Of a DNA stretch of 64,000 nucleotides, positions 11,001 to 23,997 are shown one piece after another (within the stretch, counting starts at the first letter, position 1; each line of letters starts with the position of its first letter). The translations under genes were made by a program, and so were the position numbers. The notes beneath the pieces are model-generated. The model made no database searches. It was not told where the DNA came from and saw nothing but the letters and a program-made list of their open reading frames with translations. The stretch lies in NCBI GenBank assembly GCA_003116995.1, contig BDSL01000022.1:992001-1056000 (forward strand). Direction: 5' to 3'. Origin of the DNA: Yamagishiella unicocca (lineage: Eukaryota > Chlorophyta > Chlorophyceae > Chlamydomonadales > Volvocaceae).

Positions 11001-14000
11001 AAAACACACGTGTTTACACGACGTGAAGGGGGGGGAGCGGGCCGGTGTGCGGACCCCACCTGCCAGAAGGCGATGCTGAATGTGAGCACCAGCACCACGA
11101 GGATGAGGATGAAGAAGCGCAGGTTGGATACGATCCGCAGCAGGGCCTGCAGGGGGGCGGGGAGGGTGGCATAGGATCCGGTTACGCAACATGGATAGAA
11201 TAGCTCTTCGGACACCTAGTTGGGGGGTCTGCTGGAGCACTTGGATGGACTACCGAGGAGGGGGGCCGGTATGAGAGAAACCCGTGTGTCAGCAGTGAAA
11301 TGTACGAAGTTTGGTACACGTGTTTGGAGTCGCATGCTGCGGAACTTGGTTGGTGGGGGGTGGAGGCGCGGTCACGTCGAGGCGGTTGGCGGTTGCAGAC
11401 GGTTGGGTGGTTTAACGGCATGGGGCGTGGATCAGCCGTCTGCGGGGGCGGCATCCGAGCAGGAGCGGACGGCAACGACAACGACAGAGAGACCTCCCCC
11501 TCCCTGCAGCAAAGCACCCCGGTTGGGGGGGAAGGGGGTGTTGCCGTACGTACAGGTACGTACCTGTACGAACACCCCAGTATGCTCCGGCCCCGATGCC
11601 ACCTTGAGCAGCCGCAGCCCCAGCAGGATCGTGGTCAGTGACATGGCGAAGCGGCTGCCGCCGTCGAATCCGCCCAACTGCGTGGACCCAGGAGGGGGGA
11701 TGCGGCGACGAGGACGGCAGCACCACTTAGCACCACATCCTTAACAGGGCAGCACCACCTAGCGACACAATTGTAACATGGCAGCGCCAGCGCTCCCGCC
11801 CCCTGTCTTTCGCCTTAGCCTCCCCCGCCTCTCTCTCCAACCCTGCCCCAACAGCTTCCGCTTCCCTTCCAGCTAGCTTGGCGGCTGCTGACAGGACAAC
11901 CCGCCCTCCCTGGGGTTTCCTCTCTAGCCCCTCCCTGGAGCTGCCGGAACCCTAACCCCCTCCTCCCCTCCTCCCCGGCCCCCCCACCTGCAGCCCAAAC
12001 GTGAGCAGCAGCCCAAAGCACGACGACATCTCGATGCCGTTCCAGCTGCCCTGACTGCCCGCCAGGTACATGTACCAGCCCGCGTTCACAACCTGCACAC
12101 CCAGGCAGCACCAGCGAGGAGGGACGAACGACCGAATTGATGACCGCCCGGGGGGGGTTACAGAAACGAACCGATTACTCGGTTAGTCGGTTACCCGCCG
12201 GCAGGGGGGGCGGCGGGGGGTTACAAACAAGAAGCGGTTACTCGACGTGAGAGCGCCGGGGCGGGGGGGAGAGGAGACACACAGAGGGGCGGGGGGGGGG
12301 GTGCAGGGTTTTGTCGAGTAAGCAGACATACTGCGCACGAGCCGTTCGACGCGGCTTCAGGCTACCCGCTTGATTGTACACCCGCCATGTCGTGTTCCTA
12401 CCTGTAAAACCCTAAACCCGCAAGCTCTGTTCCCAAGGGTAACCCCAATCCCCTCCCCCCCAATCCCGGCCCCCTCCCCCCTCCCCTTGCAGGGGGCGCC
12501 CGAAGCCTATGCGCCAGCTACACTTGCCACGTCGAGTAACCAAGGTGTTTTTTCACCCCCCCCCTGGAGCCCCCGGGAGCCCCCGGGAGCTGAGACGCGG
12601 CCCTACCTCGGTGACCTCGCCGTAGATGTCGTGAAGGGCCATCAGCGCGATGAGCACCTCCAGCGCCGTACGGATCTGCGCGCCACGACGTACGGCAGCA
12701 CGACAGCCACCAAACAGCACGGCGAAGCGGCGTTCAGTGGTCCAGTCCGACGAGTGCTGTGGAGCGAGGGCGCCGTCAAGAGCGCTCAACACACACAAAC
12801 TTGTGCCCGCCCGCCCCCGATCCCGCCCCCGATCCCGATCGCGCCCCCCCCTTACCACGCAGGCCGGGTCGTGCATGTTTGTACAGCTCCGAAACCCGTT
12901 CCTCCCCGCCCCCGGCTCCTATTCCGCCCCGCCGCCGTACCACGCAGGCCGGGTCGTGCATGTTGTACAGCTCCGAAACCTCGACTCGTGGCGACTTCAT
13001 GACGCTCATGCTGGAGGCCACCAGGTAGAGCGCCAGGAAGGCAACGAACACCAGGCTCTCCTGGCGGTTGGTGGGTCGGTTGGTCGGGTAGGTAGTTGTT
13101 CGGTTGGGGGGAGAAGGGACGGGGCAATCACGTAGGATCGGGAGGGTGAGGCAGCTCCTTTATGAACGCCACCGCACCGCACGGGAAACGGTATTTCCTA
13201 GGCATCCACGGGTCTTCCTCAAAACCGCACAGCAGCACAGCACAGCACAGCACAGCCAGCGAAGCGGGCCTCAGGCGCCCTCTCATATCGGGCTTCACCG
13301 GATCTTTAAGGCACCGCCCCCCCAATCTAAACGGGTTTTTCGGGCACCCACGGGTCTTCCTCGACCCCCCCCCCAATTCCCTCCCCCCCGCCCAAATACA
13401 CCGGACGGTAGCATCCTGTCCTCTGTTTACCCACTTGTCGTGTAACCGGGCCTTCTGCTTCCCCCCCCCCCAAAACACCGGTTCTTTCTTGTAACCCTCC
13501 AAATACACACACACACGCACCCGCAAGAAGATGGCCCTGGCGAAGCTCTCCCACTTGTAGAACAGGACCGCGTACATCACGTCGCTGGCCAGGGCCTGCG
13601 GTTGGTGGTTGGGCGGTTGTCGTTAGAAGCGGTTAGCTTCTGCCCGCATCGCGCCCACTTTCCCCTTCGGCCACCTAGCCGCCATCACCAACCACTCCGT
13701 GTCACTCACTCCCCCCCGGTCACCCAATCCCTCCGCCCGCCCCATACACACACACGCACACGCGGCTGGTCAGTTTTCCGTGTGGAGGTTCGCTGCATGT
13801 CCGTAAACCAAAACACAAACATACACATACACATCGACACCTCCGCCCCTTTACCCCCCGGGGTTTTCTCTCGACTCCCCCTCCCCAACCCCGGGGTTCC
13901 CCTCTCATCTCCCGCACACACCTGGCTCAGCCCGTGCTGCACCAGCACCCCAAGCGGGCTGTGCTCCATGTTACGTGCCGACATGGCCACGTACGGCAAG

Positions 14001-17000
14001 CCCGCCACGGACGGCGACGTGGGTTTCTCCCGGTAGTCCCACAGGTGGCGCAGGGGCCACATGCGGGCGTACCTGGGGGGGGGGAAGGGGGGGAAAGGGG
14101 GGGTTTGGTAAGAGAATCCGTGAAATCAGTGGCACCTCAGTGGCACCTCAGTGGCACCTCAGTGGCACCTCAGTGGCACCTCAGTGGCGGCCAATCCCGG
14201 CTAGCAGCCCGCTGGCCCCCCCCCCAGGTGTCACCCACCAGGGCAGGTGGGTCAGGTCCTCCCGCAGCTGGTTGATCTGATCCAACCACAGGTCCTCAGC
14301 GGCCAGGTCCTGAAGCCAGGGGGGAGGGTTTCGAGGAAGACCCGTGGATGCCAGGAAAACCCGTTTAGAACAGACGTTTTGAGATGCAGGGGGTAGGGTA
14401 GGTTAGGGTAAAGAGGGGTTCGAGGAAGACTCGTGGATGGCCCCCAACCCCCACACCTCCGACCCGGGGTTTTCCTTGCAATCACCCACCCACTCACCAC
14501 CCATCCCCCCCGGCCCACCCACCCACCCACCCACCTCCGACCCAAGGGTCATGACTTCATCGTTGGCTCTGAGGGGCGCGAACAACACGTCCTCCTCCAT
14601 TCCCCCCGCGGGGTCCAGACTCAGAGCCTTAGGGGGGGCGGGGGGGTAGGGGAGGGGGGAGAGCGGGGGGGGAGGGGGGGAACTTCACGTCATGCTCTGG
14701 ACCGACCCCCCCCGGCCCCTTCCAGTCGCCCCCACCACCAAGCCCTCGCCATTGCAGCGGCAGACACCTTCCCTCGGATCCCCCTCCCCCTCCCTGGATC
14801 CCCTCCTCCCCGCCCTCCTCCCCCTCCCTGGATCCCCTCCTCTCCGCCCTCCTCCCCCTCCCTGGATCCCCTCCTCCCCCTCCCTGGATCCCCACCTTGA
14901 GGAAAGACACGAGCAGTGACGGCATCTCCACGGCAAGAGAGTGCCAGGCCTGAGGGCAGGAGGGGACGGTGGCGTAGGGTTTGGGGTTTTCCCCCCCCCT
15001 CAGCTACGGCCCGCAAATCACCCCACCCTACTGCACCCCACCCCACCCCACTGGGGGGTGGGGTGCAGTGGGGTGGGGTCCTCGCTTCCTGACGTCTCGC
15101 CGTAGCCGCTTTAGCTTAGCCGCCAAAGGTCACATTACGACCTTCGGCTTTCGTATCCCCAACCCAGCTCTCCAGCATGCATCTCAAAACGTCTGTTCTA
15201 AACGGTGTTTTCTGGCATCCACGGGTCTTTCTCGAAACCCCACTGCACCCCACCCCACCCCACCCCGCCGCCCACTACCTACTCGCAGAACCGCCAGCCG
15301 CTGCTCCGGCGGTCTCGCCAGCTCCGTGCCCAGAAGCAGCTCCGCGCACCGCCTGTGCCCCGCAGCCACCGCGAGGTCCAGCGGCGTCTGACCAACGAAA
15401 TTGAGCGGCAGCGGCGGCGCGTTGCCGTACCAACTGCCGCCGGGGTGGTGGCCGCCGGCCGCCGACGCAGCCGACTCGGTTCCGCCGCCCAGCCCTCCAT
15501 GAGCTCCGGAACCGGCCCGGCGGCCACCGGAGACGCCGGAGAGGAGGGCGCGGAGCAGCACTGAGTCGCCGGACATGGCAACCCTGCAGTTCGTGTGTGT
15601 ATGTGTGTGTATGTGGGGGGGAGGGGGGAGGGGGGGAGAGGGGGAGAGGGGGAGAGGGGGGGAAGGGGAGGGGGGAGGGTTGTTGCGGTTGGTGGCGGCG
15701 GTGGTGGGTGGGTTTCGAGTGGGGGGAAGGGGCCGGGGCGGTGCAGTTTGGAGTGCGGTCTGACGGGTATGAGCGACGCGAGGAGGCAGGGGGGTAAAGG
15801 ATAATCTGCGAATCCACGGCCGACAAACCAAGGGCGATGGGAGGTGGTGGTCCCAGAAGAGATGATTGGCGAGTAGACGGAGGCGCATTGGAGGCGCAAG
15901 ATGAGGATAACGTAGACTCGTAGGAATAAAATTGGTGCTATGAAGGCAACTACTTGGTGAACTGAGCAGAGGCGGCTGGAAGAGAAGCAGGTCGTAAAGA
16001 AGTGAGGCGGGCGGGTGCCTGCATGCCGCGTCTCACTTCCCACGTCGAGTGACCAGGTCTTTTTACGACGCCCCCTTCTGCAACGGCACCCGGGCGCGCC
16101 CCCTGCTCCCCTCCCCCCTGCCGTACATGTGCAGCATCGTGTTGCCATCCCTGATGGGCATCACCAGCAGCCCGGGGAAGTCCACAACCAGATCCTGAGG
16201 TGGTGGTGGTGGTGGGGGGGTGATAAGAGAATCCGCGAATCCACGGTGGTGGGGGGGGAGATAGGGGTATTTTTGGGGTGGGGGGAGAGGGGGAGGGGTT
16301 TGATGAGGGCGCCGGCATTTTCGCGGGCATTCCCGCTTCGGTGGTTCGTCATGCAGGACCCCCCTCGGCCTCCGCTGTGACGTCCAAGAGCACGACATCG
16401 TCATCATCAATTCGTCAACTCGTCAATTCGTCAACTCGTCATTTCGTCAACTCATCAATTCGTCAACTCATCAATTCGTCAACTCGTCATCGCCGTCATG
16501 ACGCACCTCGACGTCCGGCGGCCCCAGCAGCTCCAAGTCGGGGTTGAGCTGCAGCAGCAGCTGCTCCGGCAGCGGCTGGCGGTAGGTTGGGTCGTACACC
16601 TGCGGGGGAAAGGGGGAAAAGGGAGGGGGAACGAGGGGGGGGAGGAAAACCCTGAAATCCCCTTCGTCCATAACAGAAAGCAGTGCCCTGGATGTGCCCC
16701 GGCAACCCAGCAACCCTCCCCCGCGCCCCAAAAGCTGGCTGGTGCCGTACTGTCCGACCCCAGCCGTACGACCTGGTTTCCGCAAGCGTCCCGAGAGTCA
16801 ACCCAAGGTCTCCGAATTTTCAATTTGGGCCTACACACACCCAAACGCGTGTCCAGGAACTACCGGCATTCACCGGCTAGCAGAACCTATCCGGTGAATG
16901 CCCTCCGCTTCCTGTGTCGTGTAGCTAGATTCCGTTCGCGCGGTTCGTTTCTGTACCCTCCCCCCACACACACATTTCCGTGCGTCGCGCGGGGTCCTCG

Positions 17001-18859
17001 CTTCCTGTCGTCTCGCCGTAGCCGCTTTAGCTTGGCCGCCAAAGGTCATATTACGACCTCCGGCTCCAGTATCCCCACCCCAGTTCTCCAGCATGCATCT
17101 CAAAACGTCTGTTCTAAACGGTTGCTTCGGGCATCCACGGGTCTTCCTCGACTCCCCCCCCAACACACACATACACACACACTCACCACCACCCTGCCGC
17201 TGGTGAGCGACGCCAGCACTTCTGGGAAGCCGTAGCCGCAACGTTGTGACGGCAGCAGCACCATGGCCTCGAACGAGTCGCTCTCCAGCGCGAAGGGGGG
17301 GGCGAGGGTGGGCAGGCGCCGCTTGCGCTGTGGGGGTGGGGGCAGTGTGAGGAAGTGGGGGGAACGGGGCGGGGGAAGGGGTGGGTGTGTGTGGCCAAGG
17401 GACAGGCTGAGGTCATGAAGAGGTCGACGAAGGCCGCTGATCCCCGCCCAGCCACACACCGCAACCCAGCCACACCCGTTCCGCACAGATCCCTGTCCCA
17501 AAGATCCCCAAAGCCAGCCTCCCCTCCCTCCCCACCAACATAAAAACCGCTCCGCCCCGGCCCCCGTCTCACTGTATCCTCTCCCTACTAAGTGCCGACC
17601 CGCGGGTCGCCCCTCGGCCCGCCCCCGCCCACTGCCCACCCCCCCGGGGCGCCTCCGCTCCTGCTCTTTGGCGCGCCGCTCCGCTGGACCGTCACCCTTC
17701 ACCGCCCTCGGTTTGTCGGCCGTGGATTCGCGGATTCTCTTATCAAACCCCCGGGGCCCCCGCCCCCACCTGCATGTCCCAGCAGCGGATGGTTCCGTCC
17801 CTGCTGGTGGTGGCCACCACGTAGCTGTTGAGGTAGACGCAGCGGGTGACGGTGCGGGTGTGGCCCTCGAAACACACCAGCTGCTTGCCTGGGGGGGGGG
17901 AAAGGGGGGGTTACAGAAACGAACCGGTTTCCACAGGGGGGTGGGAAGGAGGGGTGGGGAAGGCAGGGGGGAGAGGGGAGGGGGTTTGAGGAAGAACTGT
18001 GGATGCCCGAGGGAGGGGGGGGGGTAAGAACTGTGGATGCCCGAGGGAGGGGGGGGGTATAAGTGGATCCGCGAATCCAGGGCCGACAGGGTGTGTGTGT
18101 GTGTGTGTGTGTGTGTCAGCTGCGTCACAACCGGGCGTCACAAGAACGCTCAATCAGCCGTGGGCTCGAAACACAGCACGAACCCCGAGGGGAAACCCGT
18201 GGACCGACGCCGGGGGACGAGGAGGAGGGTTTGTTTTAGGGGCCAGGGAACATGCAAAACACACACACGGGGAAAACCCGCCTCCCGCGAGCCCCCCCCC
18301 CCAGCCCACCCTCACCGTTGTCCGCGTCCCACAGCCGTACGGCACAATCCGCGCCGCACGTGACGATGTGGCGGCCGTCCGGCGAGAACGCCCCATGGGT
18401 CACGCTGTTTTCGTGTACGAATCGGTGGAGCTCGGGTCGCGGGGGGATGTGTGGGGCGCCGCTGGCTTGCTGGCTGGCGTGGCTGGCGGCGGCGGCGGCG
18501 GCGGCGGCGTGTGCCAGCGCGGGCTTGCGCGACCCATTGGTCGCTAGACTGGTCGTGAGCTCCCACAGGCGCGCGGTGCGGTCCATGGAGCAAGTGAGCG
18601 CGCGGCGGGCGTCAGGGCTGACCTGCGGGTCGGTTGGATGGTTTGTTGGTTTGTTGCATCTCCAAAGTTCCAAAGCCCCAATGTTCCAACGGTGTTGCCT
18701 ACGCACACGGGTTTTTCTTGCACCCCCTCACCCCCACCCCCCACCTCAAACACAGGTTGGGCTTTAGTATCGCCCTGCCCAGTTCTCCAGCATGCATCTC
18801 AAAACGTCTGTTCTGAACGGTTTTTTCGGACATCCACGGGTCTTCCTCGAACCCCCCCA

Positions 18860-18928
<69 letters not shown>

Positions 18929-21300
18929 GGCTCAGCTCAGCATTTATAAAACACACACACGCACACACACACACACACGCGCGGTCTGAGTTAGTTCAGC
19001 CCGCTCAACGGACAGCTATCAGCCATTTCAGCCATCAGCCTCACACCTAGCGTCTCCCAAGCCGCTCGTCCCCCAGTTCAGCTCAGCGCAGTCATCATTT
19101 TCTTCCTTGGCCACTCAGGTCAGTTTCCTCGCATTTAGCATGGGCTGGGATTCCTGTGCCGGGCACTCTGTCTGTTACTGGCATTGCACGCGAAGTTGTT
19201 ACCTATACCCCTGCCTTGCGCACTAGGATCGGTTACTAGGTACATAGGCTCAGTAGTTGTCGGAGCTTCGCGCCACGCCTACGCCGCAGCAGCGCGGCGT
19301 CGGTTGTTAGGGTCGCTACTGGAGCTCAGCTGCCCGCCACCGTCCTTCTGGCTATCGGAGCGCTGCGCGGCCGCCGTCTACATAATTGAAATTATGGCTT
19401 CTCGTGGACCCACTCTGGGCTTCCTTCGGTAACTATTGGCGCCTCGCCCTGCCTCCGGATTCCTTGGTCTCATCGCGCTCAGTCTCCTTCGCGGCTCAGC
19501 TCAGCATACTTAAAACACACGCACGCTCACTTAAAACACACGCTCACTCACCACCACCGCTGCGATTGCGTCTTCGTGCACGTGATCCATGCGAGCCACC
19601 GGGCTGCTGCCGCCAGCCGGGCCCGCCTCCCACTCCAGCACGCTCCTGCAGGCCGGGGGGTTACAAGTTAAAAACCGGTAACTCGACTGGGGTAATGCAG
19701 GCCGGGGGGGGGGAGGCAGGGGGTAAAAGATAGTCCGCGAATCCACGGCCGACAAACCAAGGGCGATGAAGGGGGGGGCCGGGGGGCCGGGGGGAGGGGG
19801 GTTTGACGGGAAACCCGTTCATCGGCACTTCCCGGGAAGAAAAGTAAAGCCGACACGGGAGAAAGGTGGTGCGGACAGGAGCGAGGAGCGCAAGGAGCGC
19901 AGAAGCGCGTGTTGGTCACATCGCGTAAAACACACAGCCGGGAGCCCCGGGGGGGGGAGGGGGGCGGCGGCGTAAAAGGGGGGGCGGCAGACCGCCGAAC
20001 ACCTTACCTCCGCAAAAACCCACCTCGCAAAACTCTGCCTCCCCTCCCCCCCAAATCCCCCCCTTCCCCCTCCTCCCCCCCCCTTCCCCTCACCTGTCCT
20101 CGCCCACCGACAGCACCCTGCTCGTCCCGGGCACCCAGCACACCCCCGTCACGCCACCGGCATGGCCGTACAACGTCTGCGGGCGGCAGCATTCGAAGGA
20201 GTTGGCCAGCAGAGCGCAAAGGGTGTTAGGTGGTGCGCAACAGCCTCTCAGGCGATGCCACAGCTCTCGCGTTGGGGGGGGGGGGCGTGCATGAGGGGGA
20301 TTGTGAGGAAAGCCCCCCTGGACTAGGAAGCCGTGGATGAGGGGGGCCGGGGGGGACAATACAAGCACCGGTAACGCGACTGGGGAAATGCAGTGGGTGC
20401 ATAGCCTTCGGACACCGGGTCGTGCGCGCATGCTGCTGGACTAGGGGGTTCGAGGGAAACCTGGACTAGGGGGGGGGATGCAAAAAAGGGCCGGTTACAT
20501 GGAGGGATGGGGCAGGTCCTGTCCGAGGGGCCAATAGCGCGGGATTGAGGCGGCGTGCAGTCACGACCGAGACACTGCACTGACTCCTGCCGAGGGACGA
20601 GTGGGACAAAGGACAGGGAGGCGCCGGGTGGGCGCAGAGAGGCAGTCCACACAGTAGGCGCCCATCCCTGCTCCGCCAATCTTTTGGCCCAGACGCCCCA
20701 CCCCCCCCGGACCCACCCTGACGCACACCGGCCCCCTGGCGGGGCTTATGTCCCAGATGCGGATGGTGGTGTCGTCCGAGCAGGTGACTGCGGTGCCCAC
20801 CAGCTCACATTCGTTGAGGAAGGGGTCGTGGGAGACCTGCGGAGGCAGGGGGGGGTGAGGGGGGTGAAGGGGGGTGAGGGGGGTGAGGAAGGTGGAGTTG
20901 CAAGGAGAACCCGTGTACGAAAGAAGGTGGGTTGGGGGGTAAAGGATACTCCGCGAATCCACGGCCGAGGTGCGGGGAGGGGGAGTACCGGTGGAAGGTA
21001 AAGGGACTCAGCGAGTGGTAAGTAGGAAGCGATTACTGCGATGAGGGACCGTACGGCAACGGGGCGGTCAGTCGAATACATGAGCCACGGACCTGAACCC
21101 TACACGTGATTCCCGGGCCTGAACCCTGCAGCCGCTACTTCCTGGCGACAGCTAGGGAGGCGTATGCAATCGGGTTGGGTTTCGGCTCCGTACTGCTCCG
21201 TACTGCCACCCAGTCTGTCCTACACCACCCCCTCTCCCCTCCCCCCTCCTCCTCGGATCCCCTAGGCCTCCGGCGTCCTCCCCACAGCCACCCAAGCACA

Positions 21301-21332
<32 letters not shown>

Positions 21333-23966
21333 GCAGAAGTACGTTGCTCCCTCCACCCCCCACCCCACACCGGTTCTTTACCGGTTCTTTACTTGTAACC
21401 CCCCACACCTCCTGTACCCCCACCCCACCAGGCTTGCGTCGTCCGACAGCGCCACTCCGTCGCAGTCGTACCCCACGTGGATTCTCTTATCAAACCCCCC
21501 CACCCCCACCCGTACCCCCCACCCCACCAGGCTTGCGTCGTCCGACAGCGCCACTCCGTCGCAGTCGTACCCCACGTGGATTCTCTTATCAAACCCCCCC
21601 ACCCCCACCCGTACCCCCCACCCCACCAGGCTTGCGTCGTCCGACAGCGCCACTCCGTCGCAGTCGTACCCCACGTGGATTCTCTTATCAACCCCCCCCA
21701 CCCCCACCCGTACCCCCCACCCCACCAGGCTTGCGTCGTCCGACAGCGCCACTCCGTCGCAGTCGTACCCCACGTGAGCTGCCACCGTGGCTAGCAGGTG
21801 ACCAGTGGCCATGGAGAAGAGGCGCAGGCAGCCTGCGGGGGGGGGGGGGATGACAAGGGGGGACGGGGGGGGGGAAGGGTTTTACACTACATACGAAACG
21901 GGTTCGGGTGGGAAACTTTAAGGTTTGGGTTGTGGGTGCCTGTCGTAAACGTATGCCTGCTTACTCCCCCTCCCCGCCCTCCCCTCCGCTCCCCCGTACC
22001 CACCGGGTTTTCTTTGCACCCCTCGTAACCCACCCACCCGCCCACCCCCAACCCCCGTGGGTTTCTCTTCCCTCCTGGTTCTACCCCCCACCTCCCACCC
22101 CACCCACCCCTCCCGGTTGGAACCAGGTCTTCTCACCACCCGGCCCCCACACACCACCACGCATTCAACCCACCCCCACCCGCCCACCCCCACCGTCCCA
22201 CCGTCTCACCCTACCCACCCAAAACCCCATCCCCAACCCCCAAACCCCCACTCACCCTCGTTCTCCGACACCGTGGCCACCAGTGTGCGGTCCCTGCTGA
22301 TCGCGATCTCGTTCACCATCTCCGGGTGGCGGGGCAGCTCGCGACGCACAGAGACGCCCAGCAGACTCCACACACGGACCTGTGGCATACGACACGTACG
22401 ACACGTACGACAAGGCGTCAGGGGTGCACGACGTTCGGGGCCGGCGCCGTACTTCCGTACCGCAGCTACTAACGTACGGCATTTGGGGCGCAGGCCTGGG
22501 TTCGAGCCCAAGAAGCCCCCAAGCACCCCCCCTGGCCGCTCCAAACCATAAAACAGCCCCACACAGGGCCGCAGTTGGGCCGTAAGAGGGACGCTGCTGC
22601 TGCTGCTATTAGTTCGCATAACGCGCTGTCGGGGGGGGGGGCAAAGGGATTTAGAGTTTAGGGTTTTTCGAAACACACACCCCCCAGCCCCACCGTGCCG
22701 TCCCCTGAGAGAGACACGATGCGGCGGCCGAAGGGCGAGATCTCCAGCTCCGTAGGATTCCTGGCGGAATTGGAGGTTTTCAGTTGGCGGTTGGGGACCG
22801 GGGCCGTGTCAGGCAGCGGCAGAACGGCAGGTCTCTCTCCCCCACTCGCGCAGCCCCCCAACCCCCCACTCACACAGCCTCTTGTCACGCCACGTCGCGA
22901 GCCTCTCTCTGGGACCCCCTGTAGTACGACACTGCCCCTCGTACAAAGGCATTAACACACACACATATCGACTATCTCCCCCCCACCCCCCCGGCGCTCG
23001 CTCATCCCATACCTGTTTTGCAGCATGTCCTGCAGGTTGCCGCTGGGAGCCGAACGGTTCACCCCGGGGCCGGCGGTTACACTGTTCGCCGATGACGCCG
23101 GCACTAGGGCCCCAGCCCGCCCGCCGCCGACGCCACCGCCGCCGCCACCGCCTGACGGGCCCCAGCCCGAAGCAGCGCTGGTGGGCCTAGACGCGTTGCA
23201 GCCGCCGCCGAGCATTCCCTGCGCCGAGGTACGGCGTCGACGTATGCTGCTGTCGGGAGATTCGTTGGCGCCACGGCCCGCCTGCCAACCGCCGCCGCCG
23301 CGCGTCGCCACTGACTTCATCTTGGCGAACGCGCGGGAGGTGGGCGGTACGACGGAGGTGGCGATCGACGGCAGCGCCGCCGGCGGCGCGGAGGAGTCGG
23401 CGGTGCCGCAGCGGTCGGTGGCGGCGTCGCCGTCGCCGTCGTCGTCGGCGGCGGCGGTGGCGGTGGGGTCGTCAGGCAAGGCGAAGCGGAGCTGGGGGTG
23501 AGGCGGGGTGGTGCGGGGGGGCGCGTCCGCATCGGGGGAGGCGAAGCGGATGGTCTTGGCGGGGTGGGCTCCGGATGGGGGCGGGGGGGCCGCCGGGGGG
23601 TGGACCTGGAATGGGTTGGGGAGAAGGAGGGGAAGGGCGAGGGTGAACCGGTGGTGGTGATTGTGGTGGTGGTGGTGGTGGTGGCGGTGTTGTGTGTGTT
23701 TGTGACGATGGGCAGGGGGCAGGCACCCCAAGGCTCCCTCCTCCTAGCGCCCCCCCCCCCCACGTCCATGCGCCGACTATCCTGTCCCGTTGCGTAAAAC
23801 GGTTTTTAAACACCCCCAACCATCTCCCCCTAGCCGCCCCCTCCCTAACCCCTAGCCCCCCTCCCTCCCCCGCCAAAACCCACCGTGGGATTCCTGGGGT
23901 CGGTGGTGACACGGTCCAACTTGGCTGGCAGGGGAGCCACCCGGCGGGCAGCTATGGACCGGTGGC

Positions 23967-23997
<31 letters not shown>

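Larger units (their letters stand above)
13521..14949 (-). other. channel gene: pre-S1 cytosolic exons
   Basis: Five exons with good junctions. 14896-14949 encodes AWHSLAVEMPSLLVSFLK. 14535-14619 contains MEEDVLFAPLRANDEVMTLG. 14239-14309 contains LWLDQINQLREDL. 13922-14072 contains YARMWPLRHLWDYREK and NMEHSPLGVLVQHGLSQ. 13521-13595 encodes ALASDVMYAVLFYKWESFAR. They link the ankyrin segment to S1, as in TRP channels. Confidence 0.78.
17770..22760 (-). other. channel gene: second WD40 block
   Basis: The WD40 exons, in gene order: 22694-22760 (FGRRIVSLSGDGT), 22256-22379 (VRVWSLLG...EIAISRDRTLVA), 21726-21832 (RLFSMATGHLLATVAAH), 20717-20836 (ELVGTAVTCSDDTTIRIWD), 20094-20176 or slightly longer (LYGHAGGVTGVCWVPGTS), 19552-19645, 18316-18622 (two blades: ALTCSMDRTARLWEL and HIVTCGADCAVRLWD) and 17770-17888 (LVCFEGHTRTVTRC...TTSRDGTIRCWD). 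Junctions are GT-AG and the phases checked agree. This block should close at least one seven-bladed propeller. Confidence 0.83.

Noticed and set aside
18862..18978. CRISPR-like or regular spacer array
   Set aside because: It is a plain CA microsatellite; no repeat-spacer structure exists anywhere in the window.
23500..23800. Val-rich + frame (VVVVVVAVLCVF) that looks like a membrane segment
   Set aside because: It comes from a GTGGTG run antisense to the channel-gene linker exon and intron.
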